DNA of 64,000 nucleotides from Kaistella jeonii (GCF_000812865.1 NZ_JSYL01000001.1:310001-374000); one strand, 5' to 3'; shown: positions 18,062 to 26,794, numbered from the stretch's first letter. Numbers and translations are program-made. Notes: generated by a model not told the origin, from the letters alone.

Positions 18062-19969
18062 ATGAAAAATTATGTGATAGACGATTTGCCCGATTATTTT
18101 AAACAGTACAAAAAATCGATTAAAAACCCAAAAAAATTCTGGGATAAAGTGGCTGATGAGAATTTTGTTTGGTATCAACGGTGGTCAAAGGTCGTTGCTT
18201 ACGATATGCAGGAAGCGAAAATTGAATGGTTCAAAAATGCCAAACTTAATATTACGAAAAACTGTATTGACCGGCATTTAAACGAACGTGGTACCAAAAC
18301 CGCAATTATTTTTGAACCTAATGATCCAAAAGAGGAAGCACAACATATTTCTTACAGCGAATTGCGCGACCGTGTGTGTAAAATGGCAAATGTATTGCGA
18401 GATTTAGGTGTTGAAAAAGGCGATCGTGTTTGTATTTATTTGCCTATGATTCCTGAATTGGCGGTGACCATGTTGGCTTGTGCGAGATTAGGTGCAGTTC
18501 ATTCTGTTATTTTTGCAGGATTTTCTGCACAGGCTGTAGAATCTAGAGTAAATGATTGCGGTGCGAAAATGATTGTTTGTTCTGATGGAAGTTTCCGGGG
18601 AACAAAATCAATTGATTTGAAAGGAATCATTGATGAAGCCGTAGAAAAATGTCCGACTGTTGAGAAAGTTTTGGTCGTGAAAAGAACTGGTGGCGAAGTG
18701 AAAATGAAGGAAGGAAGAGATCTTTGGTTGGCGCCGCTTTATGACAAAGCGCCGTCTGATTTTATTTCGGTGATCATGGACGCGGAAGATCCGTTGTTTA
18801 TTTTATACACTTCTGGATCGACTGGAAAACCAAAAGGAATGCTGCATACAACAGCAGGTTTTATGGTGTTTACGGCTTATACTTTTAAAAATGTATTCAA
18901 TTATAAAGAGAATGACATTTATTGGTGTACCGCAGATATTGGCTGGATTACAGGACATTCTTATATTTTGTACGGACCACTTGCGAATGGCGCGACGACC
19001 GTTATTTTTGAAGGAGTTCCGACTTATCCGCAACCGGATCGTTTCTGGGAAGTTATTGAAAAACATAAAATAACGCAGTTTTACACGGCTCCTACTGCGA
19101 TTCGTGCGCTTGCAAAGGAATCTTATGAATGGGTGGAGAAACATGATTTGTCTAGTTTGAGAGTAATTGGATCCGTTGGTGAACCTATTAATGATGAAGC
19201 GTGGCACTGGTATAATGATCACGTTGGCAAGAGAAAATGCCCAATTGTTGATACGTGGTGGCAAACAGAAACTGGAGGAATTATGATTTCGCCTTTGCCC
19301 TTTATCACACCGACGAAACCGACTTATGCGACTTTGCCACTGCCTGGAATTCAGCCCGTTTTGATGGATGATAAACGAAATGAAATTACAGGAAATCAAG
19401 TGGATGGAAATTTATGCATCCGTTTTCCATGGCCGGGAATTGCAAGAACAATTTGGGGCGATCATCAAAGATATAAAGAAACTTATTTTACAGCATTTCC
19501 TGGAAAATATTTTACCGGAGATGGCGCGTTGAGAGATGAAGTTGGCTATTATAGAATTACCGGTCGAGTTGATGATGTAATCATTGTTTCCGGACATAAT
19601 CTTGGAACAGCTCCGATCGAGGATAGTGTGAATTTACATCCAGCCGTGGCGGAATCTGCGATTGTCGGTTATCCACACGATGTGAAAGGAAGTGCCCTTT
19701 ACGGTTTTGTAATGTTGAAAGACAGTGGTGAGGAGCGTGATAAAGATAATTTGAGGAAAGAAATTAATGGTGTGATCTCCGATACGATTGGGCCAATTGC
19801 GAAACTGGATAAAATACAGTTTGTTTCTGCGTTGCCAAAAACCCGTTCAGGAAAAATAATGCGTCGAATCTTGAGAAAAATTGCGGAAGGAGATTTTGCT
19901 AATTTCGGTGATATTTCTACTCTTTTGAATCCTGAAATTGTGGAGGAAATTAAGAATGAGAAGATCTAA
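18062..19969 (+). CDS. acs: Acetyl-CoA synthetase
   Basis: 635 residues, matching Acs length. Makes acetyl-CoA from acetate, ATP and CoA. N-terminal ACAS_N segment (FWDKVADENFVWYQRW), P-loop YTSGSTGKPKG (about 248-258), 'DTWWQTETGG' motif with the Trp that limits the acyl pocket to two carbons, hinge 'GRVDDVIIVSGH', and catalytic Lys598 in KTRSGKIMRR, the usual site of regulatory acetylation. Lies 139 bp after the prpE-like gene, the gap holding an intergenic repeat. With the SLC5 kinase upstream this reproduces the CrbS/CrbR-acs pairing known from gammaproteobacteria. Confidence 0.96.
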   Translation: MKNYVIDDLPDYFKQYKKSIKNPKKFWDKVADENFVWYQRWSKVVAYDMQEAKIEWFKNAKLNITKNCIDRHLNERGTKTAIIFEPNDPKEEAQHISYSELRDRVCKMANVLRDLGVEKGDRVCIYLPMIPELAVTMLACARLGAVHSVIFAGFSAQAVESRVNDCGAKMIVCSDGSFRGTKSIDLKGIIDEAVEKCPTVEKVLVVKRTGGEVKMKEGRDLWLAPLYDKAPSDFISVIMDAEDPLFILYTSGSTGKPKGMLHTTAGFMVFTAYTFKNVFNYKENDIYWCTADIGWITGHSYILYGPLANGATTVIFEGVPTYPQPDRFWEVIEKHKITQFYTAPTAIRALAKESYEWVEKHDLSSLRVIGSVGEPINDEAWHWYNDHVGKRKCPIVDTWWQTETGGIMISPLPFITPTKPTYATLPLPGIQPVLMDDKRNEITGNQVDGNLCIRFPWPGIARTIWGDHQRYKETYFTAFPGKYFTGDGALRDEVGYYRITGRVDDVIIVSGHNLGTAPIEDSVNLHPAVAESAIVGYPHDVKGSALYGFVMLKDSGEERDKDNLRKEINGVISDTIGPIAKLDKIQFVSALPKTRSGKIMRRILRKIAEGDFANFGDISTLLNPEIVEEIKNEKI

Positions 19970-20030
19970 TTTGATGATGTGATGATGTGATAATGAGTTA
20001 ATGAAAACACATGACAATTAATTACAATCA

Positions 20031-20060
20031 ACCTTGCGGAAACGTGAGGTTTTTTGTTTT
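20031..20060 (+). terminator. Intrinsic terminator after acs
   Basis: Stem ACCTTGCG/CGTGAGGT (20031-20038 with 20043-20050, two G-U pairs), GAAA tetraloop, then a T run. Confidence 0.8.
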
Positions 20061-20235
20061 TATCGCAAATGGGACAAAAGAAATGTGCCTTGATATATAG
20101 ATTTTAAAAAGACTACAAAAGAATTTGCAAAAAATTTCACCATTAAGATTTTGGTTAAGGAGTTAAGGTTATCAGCTTTCCTTGAAAATTGAAAACTAAT
20201 GTGACCTTTTTAGCGTGTTTCTTTCAAACTTAATT

Positions 20236-20306
20236 AATGTGACTAATGTGGTAAAAAACCAAATAGTAAATCGGTAGAATAAAACTTTTGTGACTTTGTG
20301 GTAAAA
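20236..20306. repeat. Two direct repeats before the PKS operon
   Basis: AATGTGACTAATGTGGTAAA at 20236-20255 and TTTGTGACTTTGTGGTAAAA at 20287-20306, about 50 bp apart. They end just upstream of the likely transcription start of the operon and could be operators or decayed intergenic repeats. Confidence 0.4.
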
Positions 20307-20314
20307 TTTTTTAC

Positions 20315-20322
20315 TACATTTA
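20315..20322 (+). promoter_or_regulatory. Probable -7 box of the type III PKS operon
   Basis: TACATTTA differs from TAnnTTTG at the last base. Transcription would start near 20327, four bases before the TTG start codon, so translation may be nearly leaderless. Confidence 0.4.
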
Positions 20323-20330
20323 AATAAAAA

Positions 20331-21470
20331 TTGAAAGATTCAAATTGCGATAACGAAGTCCTAATCATTGGCGGCGGTTTAGCAGGTTTAACAAGCGCGA
20401 TACACCTCACGAAAATGGGTTGTAAAGTAATTGTTATTGAGAAGAATTCTTATCCAAAACATAAAGTCTGCGGCGAATACATTTCCAATGAAATCCTTCC
20501 CTATTTTAATTGGTTGAATATAAATATTGAAGAATTAAAGCCGACCCACATTTCAAATTTACAGTTTTCATCAGAGTCTGGACGAATAATCGAAACAAAA
20601 CTTCCGCTTGGCGGTTTTGGAATCAGCCGTTATATTTTAGATTATGCACTTTATAAAAAAGCGCTTTCTCAAAACTGTGAGATCCTAGAAGATCAGGTGA
20701 ATGAAGTGATTTTTAAGGATGATATTTTCGAAGTGCAGTTGGCTTCCGGAAAAACTTTGACGTCAAAAGTAGTTTTGGGTGGGTTTGGAAAACGATCTAA
20801 TTTAGATCTTAAAATGAAGCGAAATTTTCTTCAGAAAAAATCTCCTTGGTTAGCCGTTAAGTCTCATTTTGAAGGAGAATTTGCAGATGACGTCGTTGGC
20901 TTGCATAATTTTAAAGGCGGTTATTGCGGGGTTTCAAAAGTTGAAAACAACTTGCTCAATATCTGTTATTTAACTAATTTTAAATCTTTCAAGAAATATA
21001 AAAACATTGAGGAATTCCAAGAAAAAGTCGTCTCTAAAAATCCACATTTAAAAAATATTTTAGAAAATTCTCAACCTGTTTTTGAAAAACCATTGACAAT
21101 TAGTCAAATTTGTTTTGAGAAAAAAGAAAATGTCGAAAACCATATTTTAATGGTGGGCGATACCGCTGGTTTAATTCATCCCTTATGCGGAAATGGAATG
21201 GCAATGGCGATTCATAGTGCTAAACTAGCTTCAGAACAAACAATAGATTTTTTGTCACATAAAATCTCACGAACGGAAATGGAAAACAACTATTCTTTAA
21301 ACTGGAATAAAAACTTTAAACAAAGATTATGGTATGGCCGACTTTTGGGTAGTACTTTCGAACATTCAAAACTTTCAGAAATTTTGACAACTCTAATTAC
21401 TTACGTTCCCTTTCTGCTTCCTTTAGTTATTAAAAAAACCCATGGTAAAGAAATCACCATCAATCAATAA
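20331..21470 (+). CDS. FAD-dependent oxidoreductase of the type III PKS operon
   Basis: 379 residues, geranylgeranyl-reductase/FixC-like flavoprotein. FAD-binding GGGLAG (14-19) with the Glu at the end of strand 2, a CGEY motif at about 47-50 typical of this subfamily, and the second FAD motif 'VGDTAGLIHPLCGNGMAMAI' (about 275-294). It starts at TTG; the next in-frame ATG would remove half the Rossmann fold. The methyltransferase start overlaps its stop (TAATG). In Streptomyces srsABC a flavoprotein hydroxylates alkylresorcinols made by a type III PKS; a ring hydroxylase or a chain reductase is therefore the likely role. Substrate not determined by sequence. Confidence 0.8.
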   Translation: MKDSNCDNEVLIIGGGLAGLTSAIHLTKMGCKVIVIEKNSYPKHKVCGEYISNEILPYFNWLNINIEELKPTHISNLQFSSESGRIIETKLPLGGFGISRYILDYALYKKALSQNCEILEDQVNEVIFKDDIFEVQLASGKTLTSKVVLGGFGKRSNLDLKMKRNFLQKKSPWLAVKSHFEGEFADDVVGLHNFKGGYCGVSKVENNLLNICYLTNFKSFKKYKNIEEFQEKVVSKNPHLKNILENSQPVFEKPLTISQICFEKKENVENHILMVGDTAGLIHPLCGNGMAMAIHSAKLASEQTIDFLSHKISRTEMENNYSLNWNKNFKQRLWYGRLLGSTFEHSKLSEILTTLITYVPFLLPLVIKKTHGKEITINQ

Positions 21471-22186
21471 TGGCTTTAGACACGACATATAGAACAGATT
21501 TAGAAGAATCAATGGATGATTTTTCGATGGATAACGAAGGATTAGTAACCGCTTTGGATGACATCGCTCGAATTAATCAACTGCTCGGTGGAAATTCCGT
21601 GACTTTAGACGGCGTGAGAACTTTAATTAAGGATTTCCCGAAAGATAAATTGATTACAATTATCGATTTCGGTTGTGGAAGCGGCGATATGTTAAGAATG
21701 CTTTCAAAATATGGAACAGATCATAATCTGAATTTCAAATTAATTGGGATCGATGCTAATGAAGCCACAATTCGACACGCGGAGAAATGTTCTGCCGAAT
21801 TTAAAAACATCACCTATCTCGCTGAAGATATATTTTTATACGATTTTTCTAAATTTAGTATAGATATCGCCCTAATTACGCTTACTTTACATCACTTTAA
21901 AAATGATGGGATCATCAACATAATGAAAGTTATTTACGGTCTTGTTACCAAAGGAATTGTGGTAAATGATCTTCAAAGGAGTAAATTAGCATACCGTCTT
22001 TTTCAGGTGATAATTTTCGTGTTCAGATTAAAAGAAATGACTGCAAATGATGGTTTAATTTCTATTTTGCGGGGATTTAAACGAAAAGATCTGGAGAAAT
22101 TTTCTACCCAATTAAATTTCAAAAAAGTAAATATTAAATGGAAGTGGGCATTCCGCTACCAATGGATTATCACAAAAACTAATTAA
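21470..22186 (+). CDS. SAM-dependent methyltransferase of the type III PKS operon
   Basis: 238 residues, class I Rossmann methyltransferase. Motif I DFGCGSG (66-72) after the strand LITII, motif II acidic residue in LIGIDAN, and a post-I segment 'IALITLTLHHF' of Methyltransf_25 type. It begins within the stop codon of the flavoprotein gene (TAATG). It probably O- or C-methylates the phenolic product of the pathway. It lacks the membrane helices of SrsB, so it is not that enzyme, only a functional analogue by position. A REP-like hairpin fills the gap to the next gene. Confidence 0.82.
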   Translation: MALDTTYRTDLEESMDDFSMDNEGLVTALDDIARINQLLGGNSVTLDGVRTLIKDFPKDKLITIIDFGCGSGDMLRMLSKYGTDHNLNFKLIGIDANEATIRHAEKCSAEFKNITYLAEDIFLYDFSKFSIDIALITLTLHHFKNDGIINIMKVIYGLVTKGIVVNDLQRSKLAYRLFQVIIFVFRLKEMTANDGLISILRGFKRKDLEKFSTQLNFKKVNIKWKWAFRYQWIITKTN

Positions 22187-22191
22187 TAAAA

Positions 22192-22223
22192 GCTGCGGAT
22201 TGCTTCGTACCTCGCAATGACAT
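22192..22223. repeat. REP-like hairpin unit inside the PKS operon
   Basis: GCTGCGGATTGCTTCGTACC followed by TCGCAATGACAT: a stem ATTGC/GCAAT with loop of ten bases. It is the half-unit of the 'cattgcgag...gaagcaat' palindromes scattered in many bacterial genomes. It fills the whole gap up to the PKS start codon at 22224, so it must affect the translation context of that gene. Confidence 0.6.
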
Positions 22224-23276
22224 ATGAGTGTAAAAATAGTTACAGTTGCTAAGCAACTCCCCAAATATTCCCGAAAAACTTCAGAAGTTTTACCTTTTTT
22301 AGATCAATGGTTGGTTAATCAGGACAGCCGTTTTGTGCGTAAAGTCAAAAAGATTTTTGAAGGCGCGGCAGTTGATGAAAGATATTCCATTATGGATCCA
22401 ATTGAAGTTTTCACCGCCACCTCGTTCGAAGATAAAAATGATATTTACGCGCGTGAAGTCGTTTTATTAGGCGAACAGGTTTTGGATAAATCTTTGAAAA
22501 AAGCCAACTGGGATCCGCAGTCTTTGGATTACATTATCACCGTAAGTTGTACTGGAATTATGATTCCATCGCTTGATGCTTATCTGATCAATAAATTAAA
22601 TTTACGTCAGGATATCGTTCGTTTACCCGTTACAGAAATGGGTTGTGCAGCGGGTGTTTCTGGAATTATTTATGCTAAAAATTTCCTTCAGGCAAATCCT
22701 GGAAAACGTGCCGCCGTGATTGCCGTTGAAAGTCCGACCGCTACATTTCAGTTAGAAGATTTTTCAATGGCTAATATTGTGAGTGCAGCGATTTTCGGTG
22801 ATGGTGCTGCTTGCGTCCTACTATCTTCCGAAGAAAATGCGGAAGGTCCAGAAATCTTAGCAGAGGAAATGTACCATTTTTATAACAATGAACACATGAT
22901 GGGTTTCAAACTGACCAATTCTGGATTACAAATGATTTTAGATATTGAAGTTCCAGATACGATCGGTGAACATTTCCCAAATATTATTCATCCTTTTTTG
23001 GCCAAACAAAATTTAGAGATTAAGGATGTCGACTACCTTATTTTTCATCCAGGTGGAAAAAAGATCGTGCAAATGGTCGAAGGTTTATTTTCTGATTTGG
23101 GTAAAAATATTGATACAACAAAAGAAATTTTAAGACTTTATGGAAATATGTCGAGTGCAACCGTACTCTTTGTTTTAGAAGAAATAATGAATCAAAAACC
23201 AAATAAAGGCGAGAAAGGATTGATGTTAAGTTTCGGACCTGGATTTTCTGCACAACGAGTTTTATTGGAATGGTAA
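22224..23276 (+). CDS. Type III polyketide synthase (chalcone/stilbene synthase family)
   Basis: 350 residues, the normal size. Catalytic triad intact: Cys141 (EMGCAAG), His275 (IFHPGGKK), Asn308 (YGNMSSATV), and 'GFGPG' variant SFGPGFSAQ near the C-terminus. Such enzymes extend an acyl starter with malonyl-CoA and cyclise it to pyrones, resorcinols or similar rings, without an ACP for extension. Here the operon also encodes an ACP, KS, dehydratase and FabI-like reductase, suggesting that the starter is a chain built locally and handed over as acyl-ACP, as in alkylresorcinol systems. The gene starts just after a REP-like hairpin and overlaps the SDR gene by 7 bp. Product unknown. Confidence 0.93.
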   Translation: MSVKIVTVAKQLPKYSRKTSEVLPFLDQWLVNQDSRFVRKVKKIFEGAAVDERYSIMDPIEVFTATSFEDKNDIYAREVVLLGEQVLDKSLKKANWDPQSLDYIITVSCTGIMIPSLDAYLINKLNLRQDIVRLPVTEMGCAAGVSGIIYAKNFLQANPGKRAAVIAVESPTATFQLEDFSMANIVSAAIFGDGAACVLLSSEENAEGPEILAEEMYHFYNNEHMMGFKLTNSGLQMILDIEVPDTIGEHFPNIIHPFLAKQNLEIKDVDYLIFHPGGKKIVQMVEGLFSDLGKNIDTTKEILRLYGNMSSATVLFVLEEIMNQKPNKGEKGLMLSFGPGFSAQRVLLEW

Positions 23277-24067
23277 GAAGATTTGAAAATACAAATTATT
23301 GGGCTTTAATCTTGGGCGGAAGTTCAGGATTAGGTTTGGCTTCTGCGAAGAAATTAGCTTCTGAAGGGATGAATATTTGTATTATTCATCGAAGTTCTCG
23401 TACTGAAATGGAAACTATTAACCAAGAATTTTCTTTAATTAAAAACGAGAATATCCAATTTTTAAGTTTAAATAAAGATGTTTTAAATCCGCAGCATCAA
23501 AAGGATGTTTTAACAGAATTAAAGACGGCATTAGGTTCAGAAGCAAAGATTCGATGTCTTTTACACAGTATTGCCAAAGGAAATTTAAAGCCAATGACAG
23601 GACTGGAAAATGAAAGTTTATCTACCGATGATTTTGCAATTACCCTTCAAGCCATGGCAACCAGTTTGTACGATTGGACAAAATTAATTTTCAACGAAAA
23701 TCTATTTGCTGAAGATGCAAGAGTTCTCGCGTTTACAAGTGAAGGAAGTTCAAAACCTATCAATAATTATGGCGCAGTTTCTGCCGCAAAAGCTGCTTTG
23801 GAAGCCATCTCCAGAAATATAGCTTTAGAATTTGCACCTTTCGGTTTACGATCAAATTGTATCCAAGCCGGAGTTACCGACACGAGATCATTACAAATGA
23901 TTCCGGGAAGTGAGGAGATAAAAAAAATTACCAAAAAACGCAATCCATTTAAAAGATTGACCAAACCAGAAGATGTGGGAAATGTCGTCAGCTTATTATG
24001 TCAGGACGAAGCTTCGTGGATCAATGGTTGTGTAATTCCGGTCGATGGTGGCGAACATTTGAGTTAA
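23270..24067 (+). CDS. FabI/FabL-like short-chain dehydrogenase (enoyl-ACP reductase type)
   Basis: 265 residues. Rossmann motif GGSSGLGLA (16-24) and active-site Tyr167-x6-Lys174 (YGAVSAAK). The six-residue gap is that of the divergent SDRs FabI/FabL; classical ketoreductases have three. 'EFAPFGLRSNCIQAGVTDTRS' and the C-terminal 'INGCVIPVDGGEHL' complete the fold. The likely reaction is NAD(P)H-dependent saturation of enoyl-ACP in the operon's own chain-building cycle. Start overlaps the PKS stop by 7 bp. A ketoreductase-only FabG is not in the operon and would come from primary metabolism. Confidence 0.8.
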   Translation: MVRRFENTNYWALILGGSSGLGLASAKKLASEGMNICIIHRSSRTEMETINQEFSLIKNENIQFLSLNKDVLNPQHQKDVLTELKTALGSEAKIRCLLHSIAKGNLKPMTGLENESLSTDDFAITLQAMATSLYDWTKLIFNENLFAEDARVLAFTSEGSSKPINNYGAVSAAKAALEAISRNIALEFAPFGLRSNCIQAGVTDTRSLQMIPGSEEIKKITKKRNPFKRLTKPEDVGNVVSLLCQDEASWINGCVIPVDGGEHLS

Positions 24068-24502
24068 ATGAATACTTCAGAAATTTTAGAAAAACTACCG
24101 TACACTACTCCATTTTTATTCGTGGATAATTTGGTCAGCATTGATGAAAATGGTGCAAAAGGAACTTTCACTTTTAAAGAAGATTTAGATTTCTACAAAG
24201 GTCATTTTAAAAACAATCCAATAACTCCTGGGGTAATTTTAATAGAAACCATGGCACAAATCGGACTGGTTTGTTTAGGAATTTTTCTGGTTGGAGATGA
24301 TTTAAATGAAGAAAATCAGATTGGTTTAACTTCGACTGATATCGAATTTGTAAAACCCGTTTTTCCGGGGGAAAAAGTGACCGTTATTTCAGAGAAAATT
24401 TACTTTAGATTTAATAAACTAAAATGCAAAGTTAAGATGCTGAACGAAAATACAGAAATCGTTTGTGAAGGAACAATCGCGGGAATTATTAAAGTCAAGT
24501 AG
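24068..24502 (+). CDS. FabZ-like 3-hydroxyacyl-ACP dehydratase
   Basis: 144-residue hotdog-fold protein. Catalytic His46 (YKGHFKNNPITPGV) and Glu60 (ILIETMAQ) sit in the exact FabZ spacing. It would remove water from 3-hydroxyacyl-ACP. It begins right after the SDR stop codon and ends one base before the KS start, so the operon is tightly packed. Sequence is more divergent than housekeeping FabZ, consistent with a dedicated copy. Confidence 0.88.
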   Translation: MNTSEILEKLPYTTPFLFVDNLVSIDENGAKGTFTFKEDLDFYKGHFKNNPITPGVILIETMAQIGLVCLGIFLVGDDLNEENQIGLTSTDIEFVKPVFPGEKVTVISEKIYFRFNKLKCKVKMLNENTEIVCEGTIAGIIKVK

Positions 24503-24503
24503 G

Positions 24504-25775
24504 ATGGAAAGAAGAGTTGTTATCACGGGATTAGGAGTCGTTGCACCAAATGGCGTTGGTTTGGAAAATTTCCGTTCTGCTTTAATGGAAGGATGCTCTG
24601 GAATTCAGTTTGATCAACAATTGGCAGACTTGCAATTTTCCTGTCAGGTTTCCGGAACTCCACCAATTGATAAAGAAAATTTAAACCAATATTTTACGGA
24701 TTTAGAATTACGGAATTTCAATTCGACTGGAATTATGTACGGTGTTATCGCAGGTTTAGATGCCTGGAAAGATGCGGGTTTAAAACCATCAGAAGAAGAA
24801 AATCCAGATTGGGATAGCGGAACAATATTCGGCGCAGGTACTTCTGGAATTGAGAAATTTCGGGAAAGCATTTATAAAATTGATGCACTGCAAACTAGAA
24901 GATTAGGAAGTACCGCAGTTTCGCAAACCATGAACAGCGGAATTTCTGCGTATTTAGGAGGAAAATTAGGTTTAGGAAATCAAGTCACTACCAATTCTTC
25001 CGCTTGTACAACAGGAACAGAAAGTATTTTAATGGCTTTTGACCGCATAAAAGCTGGAAAAGCAAAACGCATTTTAGCCGGAAGCACAAGTGATTCCGGT
25101 CCGTACATTTGGGCAGGTTTTGATGCAATCAAAGTTTGTAATTTTAAATCGAATGACAGTCCAGAAAAAGCTTCTCGGCCGATGAGTGCTTCTGCAGCGG
25201 GTTTTGTTCCCGGCAGTGGCGCCGGAGCCTTAGTGATCGAAGATTTGGAATCTGCATTGGCAAGAAATGCAAAAATTTATTGCGAAATATTGGGTGGAAA
25301 TCTAAATAGCGGCGGTCAACGTGGCGGTGGAAGTATGACCGCGCCCAACTCTACTGCAGTTCAGAAATGCGTAAAAGATGCCATATCAGATGCTGGAATT
25401 GATTCAAATGAAATCGATTATATCAGCGGACATTTAACTGCAACTTCGAAAGATGCTACAGAAATTCAGAATTTATCAACCGCTTTAAATCGATCTGGAA
25501 ACGATTTTCCCTATATTAATTCATTAAAAGCTTTAACAGGACATTGCCTTTCTGCAGCAGCAAGTATTGAATGTGTGGCAACTGTTTTACAACTGTCAGA
25601 AAACTTTATCGCACCCAATATTAACTGCGAAGATTTAAATCCAGAAATTTCAGAGATTATCGACTCAGATTGTATTCCACAGCATTTAATCCAAAAAGTA
25701 ATTAATATCGCAGCGAAAGTCAGTTTTGGTTTTGGCGATGTGAACGGATGTATTATCTTTAAAAAATATTCTTAA
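24504..25775 (+). CDS. Beta-ketoacyl-ACP synthase (FabF-like) of the PKS operon
   Basis: 423 residues from the ATG at 24504, which gives MERRVVITGLGVVAPNG, the usual KS opening; the open frame reaches 13 codons further into the dehydratase gene but lacks family support there. Cys168 (SSACTTG), His310 and His347 (ALTGH) form a complete condensing triad. The first histidine region reads ISGHLTATSKDATE instead of the common VNAHGTST, a mark of a specialised clade. With intact triad it is a working condensing enzyme and not a chain-length factor. It should extend the acyl chain on the operon's ACP. Confidence 0.9.
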   Translation: MERRVVITGLGVVAPNGVGLENFRSALMEGCSGIQFDQQLADLQFSCQVSGTPPIDKENLNQYFTDLELRNFNSTGIMYGVIAGLDAWKDAGLKPSEEENPDWDSGTIFGAGTSGIEKFRESIYKIDALQTRRLGSTAVSQTMNSGISAYLGGKLGLGNQVTTNSSACTTGTESILMAFDRIKAGKAKRILAGSTSDSGPYIWAGFDAIKVCNFKSNDSPEKASRPMSASAAGFVPGSGAGALVIEDLESALARNAKIYCEILGGNLNSGGQRGGGSMTAPNSTAVQKCVKDAISDAGIDSNEIDYISGHLTATSKDATEIQNLSTALNRSGNDFPYINSLKALTGHCLSAAASIECVATVLQLSENFIAPNINCEDLNPEISEIIDSDCIPQHLIQKVINIAAKVSFGFGDVNGCIIFKKYS

Positions 25776-25794
25776 TAAAAAATTAATTCTCAAT

Positions 25795-26049
25795 ATGAAC
25801 AAAGAAGAGGCTATTCAAAAATTAAAAGTAATTGTAAAACCTTATGTGAAAGATGAGGCTGCATTAGAAAACATCAATGAAAACACAGATTTCATAAATG
25901 ATTTAAATATTAATTCTGCTAATTTGGTTGATGTTATTTTAGATGTGGAAGAAGTTTTCGATATTGAGATCGATGCGGATTCGATGGAGAAAATGCGTGA
26001 TGTAAAATCTGCATTGGCCGTGATTGAAGAGAAACTATCTGCGAAATAA
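25795..26049 (+). CDS. Acyl carrier protein of the PKS operon
   Basis: 84 residues, acidic four-helix carrier. The phosphopantetheine Ser is Ser41 in DLNINSANLVD, aligned with the DSL Ser of standard ACP, though the flanking Asp and Leu are Asn and Ala. Helix 2/3 'VEEVFDIEIDADSMEKM' is typical. It is the last gene of the operon, 19 bp after the KS. The changed DSL motif suggests that it is loaded or recognised differently from the housekeeping ACP. Confidence 0.9.
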   Translation: MNKEEAIQKLKVIVKPYVKDEAALENINENTDFINDLNINSANLVDVILDVEEVFDIEIDADSMEKMRDVKSALAVIEEKLSAK

Positions 26050-26099
26050 TTGTACTATATTTTTAAATAGAATCATTTTTCCATTGCACCCGAAAATCT

Positions 26100-26107
26100 T
26101 ACCTTTG
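26100..26107 (+). promoter_or_regulatory. -7 box before the transaldolase-like gene
   Basis: TACCTTTG, 17 bases before the ATG at 26125, fits TAnnTTTG; no good -33 at 19-20 bases. Confidence 0.6.
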
Positions 26108-26124
26108 CAAAAACAAAAAGTAAT

Positions 26125-26778
26125 ATGAAATTTTTTATCGACACTGCCAATCTTGAGCAAATTAAAGAAGCACAGGATTTAGGAATTTTAGATGGAGTAA
26201 CTACCAATCCATCCTTAATGGCAAAAGAAGGAATCAGTGGGAAAGAAGCTGTTCTAAACCATTATAAAACCATTTGCGAAATCGTAGACGGCGATATTTC
26301 TGCGGAAGTTCTGAGCACGACTTATGAAGAAATGATTAAGGAAGGTGATGAATTAGCAGCGATTCACCCAAACATCGTAGTTAAAATTCCAATGATCAAA
26401 GACGGGATCAAAGCTTTAAAATATTTCTCCATGAAAGGAATCAAAACCAACTGTACTTTAATTTTTTCTGCCGGACAAGCATTATTGGCGGCGAAAGCGG
26501 GAGCAAACTATGTTTCTCCATTTTTAGGAAGATTAGATGATATTTCTGTCGACGGAATGAACTTGATCGAAGAGATCAGAATTATTTTCGATAACTATAT
26601 GTTTGACACAGAAATCCTGGCAGCGTCGATTCGTTCGCCAATGCACATTATTAATTGTGCGAAAATTGGTGCCGATGCGATTACTTCGCCGTTAGATTCA
26701 ATTCTTAATTTATTGAATCACCCATTAACTGATAAAGGTTTAGCACAGTTTGTTGCGGATGCTAAAAAAATGAGCTAA
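26125..26778 (+). CDS. fsa: Fructose-6-phosphate aldolase/transaldolase, small TalC/Fsa type
   Basis: 217 residues, the short class of transaldolases. Schiff-base Lys87 in VVKIPM, opening [16 protein letters not shown], '[12 protein letters not shown]' and '[17 protein letters not shown]' are all family marks. It acts on sugar phosphates of the non-oxidative pentose phosphate pathway (transaldolase) or cleaves fructose 6-phosphate; the two cannot be told apart here. Own promoter box and strong downstream terminator make it a single-gene unit separate from the ACP gene 75 bp upstream. Confidence 0.93.
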   Translation: MKFFIDTANLEQIKEAQDLGILDGVTTNPSLMAKEGISGKEAVLNHYKTICEIVDGDISAEVLSTTYEEMIKEGDELAAIHPNIVVKIPMIKDGIKALKYFSMKGIKTNCTLIFSAGQALLAAKAGANYVSPFLGRLDDISVDGMNLIEEIRIIFDNYMFDTEILAASIRSPMHIINCAKIGADAITSPLDSILNLLNHPLTDKGLAQFVADAKKMS

Positions 26779-26794
26779 GAAGAATTTATATCTA

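Larger units (their letters stand above)
19970..20330. other. Intergenic region between acs and the type III PKS operon
   Basis: 361 bp. It holds short GATGATGT tandem units (about 19974-19998), the acs terminator (20031-20060), two copies of a TGTGACT-TGTGGTAAAA unit (20236-20256 and 20287-20306), and a TACATTTA -7-like box (20315-20322). No reading frame of note was found. Confidence 0.7.
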
